NCBI GenBank assembly: GCA_041393775.1 | Contig: JAWKJM010000003.1 | Location: 620,001 to 684,000, forward strand | Direction of reading: 5' to 3' | Length of the DNA stretch: 64,000 bases | Source of the DNA: JADKAV01 sp041393775 | GTDB taxonomy: Bacteria; Actinomycetota; Actinomycetes; S36-B12; UBA10799 | Shown: piece after piece, positions 43,046 through 51,058 of the stretch | Position numbering within the stretch: the stretch's first letter is position 1 | Layout: each line of letters starts with the position of its first letter | Notes under the pieces: model-generated | What the model saw: the letters and a program-made list of their open reading frames with translations, nothing else | Told to the model about the DNA's origin: nothing | The model's database searches: none | Translations under genes and position numbers: made by a program

Positions 43046-44890
43046 TCAGACCACGGCGCCGGGCAGCAGTACTTCGATCACCTTGGTCACGTTGGCCTCG
43101 ACGTCCTCGGTGCCGGACAGGTGCAGTTCGGCGCTCTCGGGATCCTCGTATTGCTGTCCTACCCCGGTCAGGTTCGGCAACGAACCGGCCTTCGACTTCG
43201 CGTAGAGACCCTTGGTGTCACGCTCCATCGCCACCTCGATCGGGGTGTCGACCCAGGCCTCGACGAATTCTCCTTCGCCGAACATGGACCTCGCCGCCTG
43301 CCGATCGGCGCGGAACGGCGATACCAGGGCCACGATCACAACGATCCCGGCCTCGTACATCAGGTGAGCCACTTCAGCCACCCGCCGCACGTTCTCGGCC
43401 CGGTCCTCGGGGGTGAAGCCCAGGTCCTTGTTCAAACCGCTGCGCAGGTTGTCGCCATCCAACACGAAGGACCGCACCCCTAGGGAGTGCAGGCGCCGCT
43501 CCACCGCATCGGCGATGGTGGACTTCCCTGACCCGGAGAAGCCGGTCAGCCACAGCACCTTCGCAGGGTGGCCGTTGAGGATCTGCCGCGCCTCCCGGTC
43601 GACCTCGAAATGGTGCGGCACGACGTTGGTTGCCCGACGCAGCGCGAACCGGGTCAGGCCCGCGGCGAGGGTCTCACCGGTCATCCGGTCGACGAGGATG
43701 AACCCCCCGGTCTCGCGGGACTCGTCGTAGGACTCCAATGCCACCGGCCGGGACGTCGCGATCTCCACCCGACCCACGTCGTTGATCTCGAGGATGCGGG
43801 CAGCCATCGTGTTGCCGTTGGTGACGTCGAGGCGGTGTCGCACGTTCGTCACCGTCGCCGGAACCTCCAGCGGGCCGCTGCGCAGGGTGTACGACCGGCC
43901 GTGGGCCAACTGCTGATCGCTCATCCAGACCACGTCCGCGGCGAACCGGTCGGCCAGTTGCGGAGCCTGTCCAGTCACCAGCAGGTCGGCCCTGGCGATG
44001 TCGATGTCCTTGTCCAGTTCGACGGTCACCGACTCACCGGCGATCACCTCTTGGGGTTCGTAGGGCTCCACCCCTTGGAGTCCGTGCAACTTCGTGATCG
44101 TCGCCGTCTGGCCCGACTGGGCTACGGTGACCAGCTGTCCTGGCCGGACGGTGCCGGCAGCCACCAGGCCGCCGTAGCCGCGGAACTGCTTACCGCGGAT
44201 GATCGTCTGCACGGGCAGCCGGACCTCCCCGTCGGAGTCCTCGTCGACATCGGCGGCGTCGAGGGCGTCGAGCAGGGTGGGACCGTTGTACCACGGGGTG
44301 TTCGGGGAGTGGGCCAGCACGTTGTCTCCAACCAGCGCCGACACGGGAACCGGGATCACCGATTGGATCTCCATCCGGTGGGCGGTGTCGGAGACTTCAC
44401 CGACCAACTCGTTGTAGATCCCTTGGTCGTAGGCCACGCCATCGAGCTTGTTGACGGCCAGCACCACGTGCCGGACACCCATGAGGCCGCACACGGTCAG
44501 GTGCCGGTGGGTCTGCCGCTTGGTCCCGCGCATGGCATCGATCAGCAGGATGCCGACGTCGGCGGTGGACGCCGCCACCGCCATGTTGCGGGTGTACTGC
44601 TCGTGACCGGGGGCGTCGGCGAGGATCGCGCGCCGTCGACTCGGCAGCATCAGGTGCCGGTAGGCGACGTCGATGGTGATCCCCTGCTCGCGCTCGGCCT
44701 CCAGTCCGTCGGTCACGAGGCTGTAGTCGATCTCGCCCAGCGGGATGGTGGAGCCGGGACGCCGGGTGAAGCGGGCGGACTCCAGTTGGTCCTCCGGGAT
44801 GGACCCGGTCTCTGAGAGCAATCGACCCAGCAGTGTGCTCTTGCCGTCGTCCACGGAGCCGCATACGACGACTCGGATAAGTGCCTTCAT
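43046..44890 (-). CDS. cysNC: Bifunctional sulfate adenylyltransferase subunit 1 / adenylylsulfate kinase
   Basis: 614 residues. The CysN GTPase part has P-loop GSVDDGKSTLLGRLL at residues 11-25, DAPGHEQYTRNM and VNKLD, then beta-barrel domains. The C-terminal APS kinase (residues about 435-614) has its own P-loop GFSGSGKSTIADAV and DGDNLR. Together with CysD it activates sulfate to APS and then PAPS. The start shares a base with the cysD stop (TGATG). No reductase genes are adjacent. Confidence 0.95.
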   Translation of the reverse strand: MKALIRVVVCGSVDDGKSTLLGRLLSETGSIPEDQLESARFTRRPGSTIPLGEIDYSLVTDGLEAEREQGITIDVAYRHLMLPSRRRAILADAPGHEQYTRNMAVAASTADVGILLIDAMRGTKRQTHRHLTVCGLMGVRHVVLAVNKLDGVAYDQGIYNELVGEVSDTAHRMEIQSVIPVPVSALVGDNVLAHSPNTPWYNGPTLLDALDAADVDEDSDGEVRLPVQTIIRGKQFRGYGGLVAAGTVRPGQLVTVAQSGQTATITKLHGLQGVEPYEPQEVIAGESVTVELDKDIDIARADLLVTGQAPQLADRFAADVVWMSDQQLAHGRSYTLRSGPLEVPATVTNVRHRLDVTNGNTMAARILEINDVGRVEIATSRPVALESYDESRETGGFILVDRMTGETLAAGLTRFALRRATNVVPHHFEVDREARQILNGHPAKVLWLTGFSGSGKSTIADAVERRLHSLGVRSFVLDGDNLRSGLNKDLGFTPEDRAENVRRVAEVAHLMYEAGIVVIVALVSPFRADRQAARSMFGEGEFVEAWVDTPIEVAMERDTKGLYAKSKAGSLPNLTGVGQQYEDPESAELHLSGTEDVEANVTKVIEVLLPGAVV

Positions 44891-45804
44891 CAGAAGTAGC
44901 CCTCTGCCTTCTTGCGCTCCATGGATTGGGCGCCTTCACCGTCGATGAGGCGGCCGGCGCGCTCGGACTGCCGGTTGACCTCGATGTCGCGGATGATGTC
45001 GTACACGTCGGCCGCCTCGCCTTCGACGGCGCCGGAAAGCGGCCAGTCGCCGAGCGAGCGGAAGCGCACCCGCATCATCTCGGCCTTCTCGCCGGGCTCG
45101 TACTCCATCCGGTCGTCGTCAACCATGATCAGGGCTCCCTGCCGGCGGACCACCGGGCGTTCCTGCGTGAAGTACAACGGCACCACCTCGAGGTTCTCCC
45201 GGGCCACATAGCGCCAGACGTCCAACTCCGACCAGTTCGACAGCGGGAACACCCGCATGGTCTGCCCGTTGGTCAGCGAGTTGTTGACGGTGTGCCAGAA
45301 CTCGGGGCGCTGGTTGCGGGGCTCCCACCGGTGGCCCGCCTCACGGAGGCTGAAGATCCGCTCCTTTGCCCGGGAGCGCTCCTCATCGCGCCGGGCTCCG
45401 CCCACCGCAATGTCGAACTTGCCTTCGTCCAGGCCCGCACGCAGGGCGACAGTCTTCATGATCCGGGTGAATTCCTGGGCGCCGTGACTGAACGGGGTGA
45501 CGTTGGCCTCACGCGCCTCCTGGTTGGTCGCCAGGCGCAGGTCCAGACCCAGTTCTTTGGCCGTACGGTCGCGCAGTTCGTACATCTCCCGGAACTTCCA
45601 GCCGGTGTCGATGTGCATGACCGGGAACGGGATCGGGCCGGGATGGAAGGCCTTGCGCGCCAAGTGCAGCAGAACAGTGGAGTCCTTGCCGATGCTGTAC
45701 AGCAGCACAGGCCGCTCGAACGCGGCGGCGGTCTCCCGGAAGACCCAGATGGCTTCAGCCTCAAGGGCGTCGAGCACCCGGGACGTCTCGTTGTCGATCG
45801 ACAT
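44890..45804 (-). CDS. cysD: Sulfate adenylyltransferase subunit 2
   Basis: 304 residues with the PP-loop SIGKDSTVLLHLA near residue 38 and the typical C-terminal ERSRAKERIFSLR / MERKKAEGYF segments. Catalyses APS formation from sulfate and ATP with CysN. The ATG at 45804 is preceded by TAGATT at seven bases, giving a leaderless cysD-cysNC transcript. The remaining 148 bases up to dcd show no riboswitch-like structure. Confidence 0.95.
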   Translation of the reverse strand: MSIDNETSRVLDALEAEAIWVFRETAAAFERPVLLYSIGKDSTVLLHLARKAFHPGPIPFPVMHIDTGWKFREMYELRDRTAKELGLDLRLATNQEAREANVTPFSHGAQEFTRIMKTVALRAGLDEGKFDIAVGGARRDEERSRAKERIFSLREAGHRWEPRNQRPEFWHTVNNSLTNGQTMRVFPLSNWSELDVWRYVARENLEVVPLYFTQERPVVRRQGALIMVDDDRMEYEPGEKAEMMRVRFRSLGDWPLSGAVEGEAADVYDIIRDIEVNRQSERAGRLIDGEGAQSMERKKAEGYF

Positions 45805-45952
45805 GGTGGCTAATCTATTCCTTCATGGCCGCGGGTGAGAGCCGCGTGCTCGGTGACAGGGTCCTGACGGTCGTCTCAGCGGCCGTCCGGAAGCCTTCCC
45901 AGTGTAACTTGACTCCACGCACGGTTCAGGTGATGGGACTTCGCCCGATGTG

Positions 45953-46531
45953 TCAGCCGATGTCGGTGCGGTGGAAGTTCAGATACGACCGACTCGGGGT
46001 CGGACCCCGCTGACCCTGATAGCGGGAGCCGTACAACTGTGAACCGTAAGGGTGCTCGGCGGGGGACTCGAGCCGGAATAGGCACAGCTGCCCGATCTTC
46101 ATGCCGGGCCACAACTTGATCGGCAGGGTCGCGACGTTCGACAACTCCAGCGTGACGTGGCCGGAGAAACCCGGATCGATGAACCCCGCCGTGGAGTGCG
46201 TCAGCAGACCGAGCCGTCCCAGCGACGACTTGCCCTCGAGCCGGCCGGCGACGTCGTCGGGCAGGGTGATCACCTCGTAGGTGGAGGCCAGGACGAACTC
46301 ACCGGGGTGCAGGATGAAGGGCTCGTCGGGGGCGGTCTCCACCATCCGGGTCAGTTCCGGCTGCTCGGCGGAGGGATCGATGTAGGGGTATCGGTGGTTC
46401 TCGAAGACCCGGAAGTACCGGTCAAGCCGCACGTCGATGCTGGACGGCTGCACCATCCCCGGGTCGTAGGGCTCGACCGTCACCCGCTCTGCAGTGACCT
46501 CCTTGCGGATGTCACCGTCACTGAGAAGCAT
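45953..46531 (-). CDS. dcd: dCTP deaminase (possibly dUMP-forming)
   Basis: 192 residues. The family core is present: VQPSSIDVRLD, LEGKSSLGRLGLL, then the catalytic Glu in GFIDPGFSGHVTLELSN and the C-terminal SQLYGSRYQGQ region. It deaminates dCTP to dUTP, and in related actinobacteria goes on to dUMP. The start lies 14 bases inside the 3' end of the lipoprotein gene, so they share a message. The ribosome-binding site would have to lie within that gene. Confidence 0.92.
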   Translation of the reverse strand: MLLSDGDIRKEVTAERVTVEPYDPGMVQPSSIDVRLDRYFRVFENHRYPYIDPSAEQPELTRMVETAPDEPFILHPGEFVLASTYEVITLPDDVAGRLEGKSSLGRLGLLTHSTAGFIDPGFSGHVTLELSNVATLPIKLWPGMKIGQLCLFRLESPAEHPYGSQLYGSRYQGQRGPTPSRSYLNFHRTDIG

Positions 46532-46982
46532 TGTCGCAGCCCAGGGACGAATTCAGGTCCTGGTAACTCCGCTGCAGGGCGTTGATCGCCGACGCCTCAC
46601 TCTCGGGGACCTCGGAGAGGCTCTGGTCACCGTCGAGACCGGAGAGGCCCTCCTTGATCTGCATCTGGGCCTGGCTGAACTCCTCCTGGGCGGTGAGGAC
46701 CTCCTGGTCGACGTCCTGGTCCAGTTTCTGGATCTGAGTCTCCACGGTGGCATACGCCTCGTCGATCTGGTTGATCGATTCCTGGGCTTTGCTTACCGTC
46801 ACGTCACCGGTGCCCGTGACGCCAGACTCCAGCCCCGCGATGGTCGCGTCGAGGCCCTCCAGCGACAAACACACCGCCGCGTTGGCGTTCTCGGTGTTCT
46901 GCTGCGCCTCTTCCGAGGACGAACAGCCTGCGGACAACAACCCCACGGCGATTACGGTCGCAAACACGGCAGCACGGCGCAT
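46518..46982 (-). CDS. Putative lipoprotein with helical acidic domain
   Basis: 154 residues from ATG 46982, which has GGAGG in GGAGGAGGCTGGT directly upstream. A signal peptide ends in the lipobox LLSAGC, so Cys19 would be lipidated and the protein held on the outer membrane face of the cytoplasmic membrane. The mature part is Gln/Glu/Ala-rich with heptad-like spacing, a likely coiled coil (residues 35-150). No family recognised. Co-transcribed with dcd, with which it has no evident functional link. Confidence 0.75.
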   Translation of the reverse strand: MRRAAVFATVIAVGLLSAGCSSSEEAQQNTENANAAVCLSLEGLDATIAGLESGVTGTGDVTVSKAQESINQIDEAYATVETQIQKLDQDVDQEVLTAQEEFSQAQMQIKEGLSGLDGDQSLSEVPESEASAINALQRSYQDLNSSLGCDNASQ

Positions 46983-47110
46983 ACCAGCCTCCTCCTTGAG
47001 CCCGCAGACCACTCTAGAGGCAACCGGCCAACTGTGAGGCGAGTCCGGCCAACTGCGTCCATCCTCGCGCTGCCGCGCCGCCGCACTGGTTGCAGTGCTC
47101 ACCTCCCACG

Positions 47111-47351
47111 CTAGTCCGAAAATGGCTGGTGTACTCGATCGCCGCAGAAGTTGGCCGCGAGGTTAGAGAATGGTCGCGAGGTTAGAGATCGTGCACGAGG
47201 TTAGTGAACGCACGTGTGGCTTCTCTAACCTCGTGCACGTTCTCTAACTCGAGCGATTTCGGCCCGGCATTTCCCCGCCTGAACGCCGCGGCCGGCCACG
47301 GCCATGGACCACTAACGCCAGCGATTTCCGCCCGGCATTTTCCCGCTTGAA
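47111..47351. repeat. 181-bp family B element, copy B4, plus an extra 40-bp unit
   Basis: 47111-47291 is the reverse complement of copy B3 (37913-38093) with 8 mismatches. The 40-bp front unit (47244-47283) is repeated once more at 47312-47351. The two B3/B4 elements lie 9 kb apart in opposite orientation. Immediately downstream begins the IS481 remnant. Confidence 0.93.
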
Positions 47352-47375
47352 GCGAGGCCCACCGGGCCAGTCGGC

Positions 47376-47845
47376 GCGTCGAGCGCAAACGCCCCGGCTA
47401 CGGGTACCTGCACTCCGATGACCAGCCCCGGCCGGCCTACACCCAGGGACTACCCGACGAGAAGGGCCTCACTGCCGCCAGGTCCTGGGCCAGGGCGGCG
47501 GGGTTCTTCCACCCCCACGGCATCACCACCTCAACCGCGTACTGACCGACACCGGCTCCAGCTACCGATCGACAGTGTTCAGCAGGGCCGTGCGGGCCAC
47601 CGGCACCAGGTACAGGTACACCCGGCCCTACCGCCCGCAGACCAACGGCAACGTCGAGCGCTACCAGCGCACCTCGTCCCGGGAATGGGCCAGGTCTCAG
47701 GCCCGGGCTCCAACGCCACCGCCGCGCACACCTGGAAGCATTCCGCGACCGATACAACTATCGCCGACCACATACCGCGCTAGCAGGACTCCCGCCGATC
47801 AGCCGCCGCCCAGGCAACACCAACCTGGCTGCCCAGAACACCTAG
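47376..47845 (+). pseudogene. IS481-family transposase remnant
   Basis: Three out-of-frame pieces of an IS481 integrase core are readable: RVERKRPGYGYLHSDDQ through HGITTSTAY; then LTDTGSSYRS to RPYRPQTNGNVERYQRT; then RDRYNYRRPHTALAG ending LAAQNT at 47845. The second Asp and the Glu of the DDE triad are visible; part of the first Asp block is deleted. The N-terminal helix-turn-helix half is missing. No terminal inverted repeats are obvious. Confidence 0.8.
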
Positions 47846-48294
47846 CCCATCTGCAATCCCGCTCTGACCACGAAGGCGGCCTCGGGACTCACCGCATGTT
47901 CCAGCAGGTCCAGATAGACCTCTTGGAAGGCGGTCCCATGGTCACTGGCCGCATGTCTGTGCCAGGCCACATGATGGGAGTACTCATGAAGGACCACGAC
48001 CTCGCGCATCGCCCAGCCCTTGTGGCCGATCCCGTCCGGCAGTGCGATGGTCCCGTCGGCCCAGTGGGCCTTGCTGTGACCCTTGCGCACGCGCACCTGT
48101 GGTTGCGGGACATCCGGATGTCCCCAGTCCCTGGCCCGCACCTCGGCGAGGTAGCGCCGGACCGACTCGACGTCACCGAACCTGCGCTCGACCGGCAGTG
48201 TCAAGGAGCTGCCCAGGAACTGGGCCGTGCCGCCGTGGTCCAACATGAACATCAGCGTATTCTCGGCTGCGTACACCCGGCCTGTGGCGCTCAT
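47842..48294 (-). CDS. Putative metallohydrolase, TIGR04338 family (HEYSHH)
   Basis: 150 residues with a zincin-type HEXXH helix (VVLHEYSHHVAWH) and a downstream third-ligand candidate in SDHGTAFQEVYLDLLE. This matches the actinobacterial TIGR04338 metallohydrolase family, which usually travels with a DUF2786 protein, as here. Its ATG overlaps the DUF2786 stop codon (ATGA). The stop codon abuts the IS481 remnant. Biological role unknown. Confidence 0.8.
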   Translation of the reverse strand: MSATGRVYAAENTLMFMLDHGGTAQFLGSSLTLPVERRFGDVESVRRYLAEVRARDWGHPDVPQPQVRVRKGHSKAHWADGTIALPDGIGHKGWAMREVVVLHEYSHHVAWHRHAASDHGTAFQEVYLDLLEHAVSPEAAFVVRAGLQMG

Positions 48295-49082
48295 GATGCC
48301 ACCGCTGGCCGACTTCCCCCGATCTCCCGGGACGGCTCGAGGCGCGCAGACTGCGCATCGGAGCGGGCGGTCCGGACAGCGCGTCCGGATGAGAAACTGC
48401 TCCGGGTTCCCCGCCAGACCCCTCGTGCGGTGGATGCCTGGTCGTAGTAGTCACGCACTTCGAGTTCCTTTCCACGCAGCACCAGGGCGGCGCCGCCGCC
48501 CGCAGTGGTCCGGTCGTACTCGGCCTCGGCTTGTTTCCTGGCTGCCATCAGTCGCTGCCCGATCACCGGGACATACGCCGAGTAGTAGCTCTTGCGCGCC
48601 TTCTGAGCGGTCATCGCGACCCCGTGGTTCTCAAGATCCGGCTCCGTGACCCAGGTTCTGCCCCGGACGAAAGCGTCGGCGCTGCGCACCATCTGATGTG
48701 CCACGGAATGCAGCAGCATCGTCGCCGTCTCGATGTCGCTGGGCAAGCCGAACCAGATGATGTACGTGTTGTTGGACGCGATGTTGGTCCGCAGGCTGTT
48801 GGCCTCCCCGATCGCCACCGACAGCAGGCAGAGGTGGCTGTTGACATGCTGGCGCGGCTGCCCGATCCCGACCTGCTCGTGGGTTGGCTGCTCCCGGCGC
48901 TGGGACCGTTGCGTGTGTGCTCGGGCGTCGGCGAGCGAGATGGCGTGTAGGGTCGCCAACTCCTGGGCCTTGGCGAAGAACGCCTCGGCTTCGGCGTCGG
49001 TAGCGGCGTTCTCGGCTTGATTGAGCAACTTACTCAGAGTCTCCAGCATCGTGGACGGACCTTTCTTCGACGGTGAAGCCAT
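48291..49082 (-). CDS. DUF2786 domain protein
   Basis: About 263 residues. The N-terminal DUF2786 segment (MLETLSKLLNQAENAATDAEAEAFFAKA) begins at residue 12 and is seen here in pieces (LSKLLNQAENA, EAEAFFAKAQEL). A longer alpha/beta region follows, with Arg/Ser-rich C-terminus. ATG 49082 gives this length; ATG 49049 (MLETL) is an alternative with weak upstream purines. Always paired with a TIGR04338-type metallohydrolase in this locus; function of the pair is not known. Confidence 0.78.
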   Translation of the reverse strand: MASPSKKGPSTMLETLSKLLNQAENAATDAEAEAFFAKAQELATLHAISLADARAHTQRSQRREQPTHEQVGIGQPRQHVNSHLCLLSVAIGEANSLRTNIASNNTYIIWFGLPSDIETATMLLHSVAHQMVRSADAFVRGRTWVTEPDLENHGVAMTAQKARKSYYSAYVPVIGQRLMAARKQAEAEYDRTTAGGGAALVLRGKELEVRDYYDQASTARGVWRGTRSSFSSGRAVRTARSDAQSARLEPSREIGGSRPAVAS

Positions 49083-49183
49083 CGTGCCCCACGGCAACGA
49101 CATCGCCCATGAACTGTCCACAGGCGGAACAGACGTCGCACCGATCGGCATCCGGTGCGGCTGCGACTGAATAATGCAGGACG

Positions 49184-50101
49184 ATGCACACAGTCCACGA
49201 GGTCTACGAGAGTACGCGCGCAACTCTGCGGCGTAGCCTGGCCGGTGGGGGACGTGTGACCTGGGTGCACGAACCCCGCTCACCGGTGGCAGTCACATGC
49301 TGGCCGTTCTCCCAGGTCCTGCACGCCTACGCGCTGTCCGACCCCGTGTCAGGGCCGGCCCGCTTCCCGGGCCTGGCGCGCGGACTGCTCGGCTACCGGG
49401 ACCCCAAGGGCGGGTTCCGGGAGTCGATCGGGCGCGGGGCGCGCTACTACGACGACAATGCCTGGATCGGACTCGCCTTCCTGCAGCGGCACAACTTCAC
49501 CGGTGGACATGCCTCCCGGCAGCGGGCGGCCGCGATCGATGACTTCGTGCAATCCGGGCAGGATCCGGACTCCGGTGCGATCTTGTGGGTCGAGGACGGC
49601 GAGACCTACAACGCCTGCTCCACTGGCGCCGGGTCGCTGCTGCACGCGTGTCTGGGGGGCGACATCTCGGCCGGCCTCGGCTTCCTGGCGTCGCTGCGCA
49701 ACTGCGACGGGCTCGTGCGCGACCACGTCACATCCAGCGGGACGATCGAGCCGAGCGTGTACTCCTACAACCAGGGCCTGCTCATCGCCGCAGCCTTGAG
49801 TTCGGGTGATGTGGCGCTCGCGAGGGAGGCCTCGGAGGCCGGGACCGCGTATTTCAGCGCAGAGCGACTCTGGGGACAGGCCGTGAGTTTCAATGCGATC
49901 TACGTGAAGGCCCAACTCCGGATGGGAGTCACGGCCGAAGTGACCGAATATGCGATGCGACTGGCCGAATCCGGGCGCGACGAGCATGGCTGGTTCACCT
50001 GTGCCGGCCGCTATGACCAGGGCCGCGTGCTGGACACCGCCGGCGCTCTGCAGATATTCACCTTGCTGAGGTTCGAGCACCTGATCGACCGGGTCGTCTG
50101 A
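49184..50101 (+). CDS. GH76-like alpha/alpha-barrel protein
   Basis: 305 residues without a signal peptide. The adjacent Asp pair in ARYYDDNAWIGLAFLQ is where GH76 alpha-1,6-mannanases carry their catalytic acids, and the segments CSTGAGSLL and SVYSYNQGLLIAAA fit the repeating inner helices of an alpha/alpha barrel. It would act on alpha-1,6-mannan-type glycans, but the lack of a signal peptide argues for a cytosolic or non-classical role. Divergent from the DUF2786 gene. Confidence 0.6.
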   Translation: MHTVHEVYESTRATLRRSLAGGGRVTWVHEPRSPVAVTCWPFSQVLHAYALSDPVSGPARFPGLARGLLGYRDPKGGFRESIGRGARYYDDNAWIGLAFLQRHNFTGGHASRQRAAAIDDFVQSGQDPDSGAILWVEDGETYNACSTGAGSLLHACLGGDISAGLGFLASLRNCDGLVRDHVTSSGTIEPSVYSYNQGLLIAAALSSGDVALAREASEAGTAYFSAERLWGQAVSFNAIYVKAQLRMGVTAEVTEYAMRLAESGRDEHGWFTCAGRYDQGRVLDTAGALQIFTLLRFEHLIDRVV

Positions 50102-50119
50102 CCAACACCCGAGCGGCGC

Positions 50120-50236
50120 TTGTGTGAGGAAGTTGCGGGGGCCAAACCCGGATCGTTACGAAAGTGCGCAGTCGAGACGAGGTGAACCGCACACCTTCGT
50201 CACACAGCGCCGGGGCCGGCGCCAACTTCGTCACAA
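50120..50236. repeat. Family C nested inverted repeat, copy C3
   Basis: Units at 50124 (GTGAGGAAGTTG) and 50155 (GTTACGAAAGTG), inverted CACCTTCGTCAC at 50192-50203 and CAACTTCGTCAC at 50223-50234. Spacing is 31-37-31 bp. The most degenerate of the three copies, yet with the same geometry. It lies between the convergent GH76-like and enoyl-CoA hydratase genes. Confidence 0.88.
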
Positions 50237-50251
50237 TCGTGTCCGGGGGTC

Positions 50252-50983
50252 CTATTCGAGGAAGCGGCGGGCGCCCTCAAGCCCTGCGGCGACGGCGGTC
50301 AGCCCCCGTTGGAACTCCTCGGACGTCGCCTGCTGGAGGTCCAGGCCGAGCCCGGCATACGCGCTGGCCCGATCGGCCAGCATCGCATCAGGCGGGAACG
50401 CCGCGATCTGGGCAGCGAGCCGTTGGGCGGACGCGAGCGCCTGCCCGGAGGGCACGACCCGATCTGCCAGACCGATCCGCAGCGCCTCGGCGGCGTCCAC
50501 GTTGCGCCCGGTCAGGATCAGGTCGAGAGCCCGGCCGAGCCCGACGATCCGCGGCAATCGCACCGTCCCGCCGTCGATCAACGGGACGCCCACCCGGCGG
50601 CAGAAGACACCCAGCGTGGCGTCCTCCTCGACGACTCGCAGGTCGGCCCAGCAGGCCAGTTCCAGGCCACCGGCGACCGCGAACCCCGAGATCGCCGCGA
50701 TGACCGGCTTGGCCAGTGTCATCCGCGACGGTCCCATCGGGGCATCCCCGTCAGGCTCCAGCCGATTCGGCTCCCCGGCTGCGATGGCCCGCAGATCAGC
50801 CCCGGCGCAGAATGTGCCGCCGGTCCCGGCGAGCACACCCACGCGGGCACTGTCATCGGCCTCGAATGCACGGAAGGCCTCGGCCAAGGCACCCGCGGTC
50901 GCCCGATCGACGGCGTTCTTCACCTCGGGGCGGTCGATGAGAACCGTCGTGACCGGGCCGTCTTGCTGGATCTTCACTGTCAT
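50252..50983 (-). CDS. Enoyl-CoA hydratase/isomerase family protein
   Basis: 243 residues with crotonase oxyanion-hole motifs (GTFCAGADLRA, GFAVAGGLELACWADLR) and the segment GVFCRRVGVPLIDGGTVRLPR. A single catalytic-Glu candidate is not at the standard second position, so the enzyme may be an isomerase or a different crotonase. ATG 50983 is preceded by TACGAT at eight bases. The pathway is unknown; it is not linked to the operon at 15 kb. Confidence 0.82.
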   Translation of the reverse strand: MTVKIQQDGPVTTVLIDRPEVKNAVDRATAGALAEAFRAFEADDSARVGVLAGTGGTFCAGADLRAIAAGEPNRLEPDGDAPMGPSRMTLAKPVIAAISGFAVAGGLELACWADLRVVEEDATLGVFCRRVGVPLIDGGTVRLPRIVGLGRALDLILTGRNVDAAEALRIGLADRVVPSGQALASAQRLAAQIAAFPPDAMLADRASAYAGLGLDLQQATSEEFQRGLTAVAAGLEGARRFLE

Positions 50984-51058
50984 GATGCCTGATCGTAGGA
51001 CACCCGATGAGAGCAGAATCACGCACTAAAAGTTCAATATTCAGGGCACCATGGGTAG

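Noticed and set aside
43568..44815. Long plus-strand open frame opposite cysNC
   Set aside because: High-GC antisense shadow; it mirrors the codon phase of cysNC, has no family features and no start context.
45805..45952. SAM or sulfur-type riboswitch upstream of cysD
   Set aside because: No conserved core helices are visible and the cysD transcript looks leaderless.
24502..47351. CRISPR-like array from regularly spaced GAGGTTAGAG units
   Set aside because: Units alternate in orientation, only 4-5 per site, with no spacers of constant length and no cas genes.
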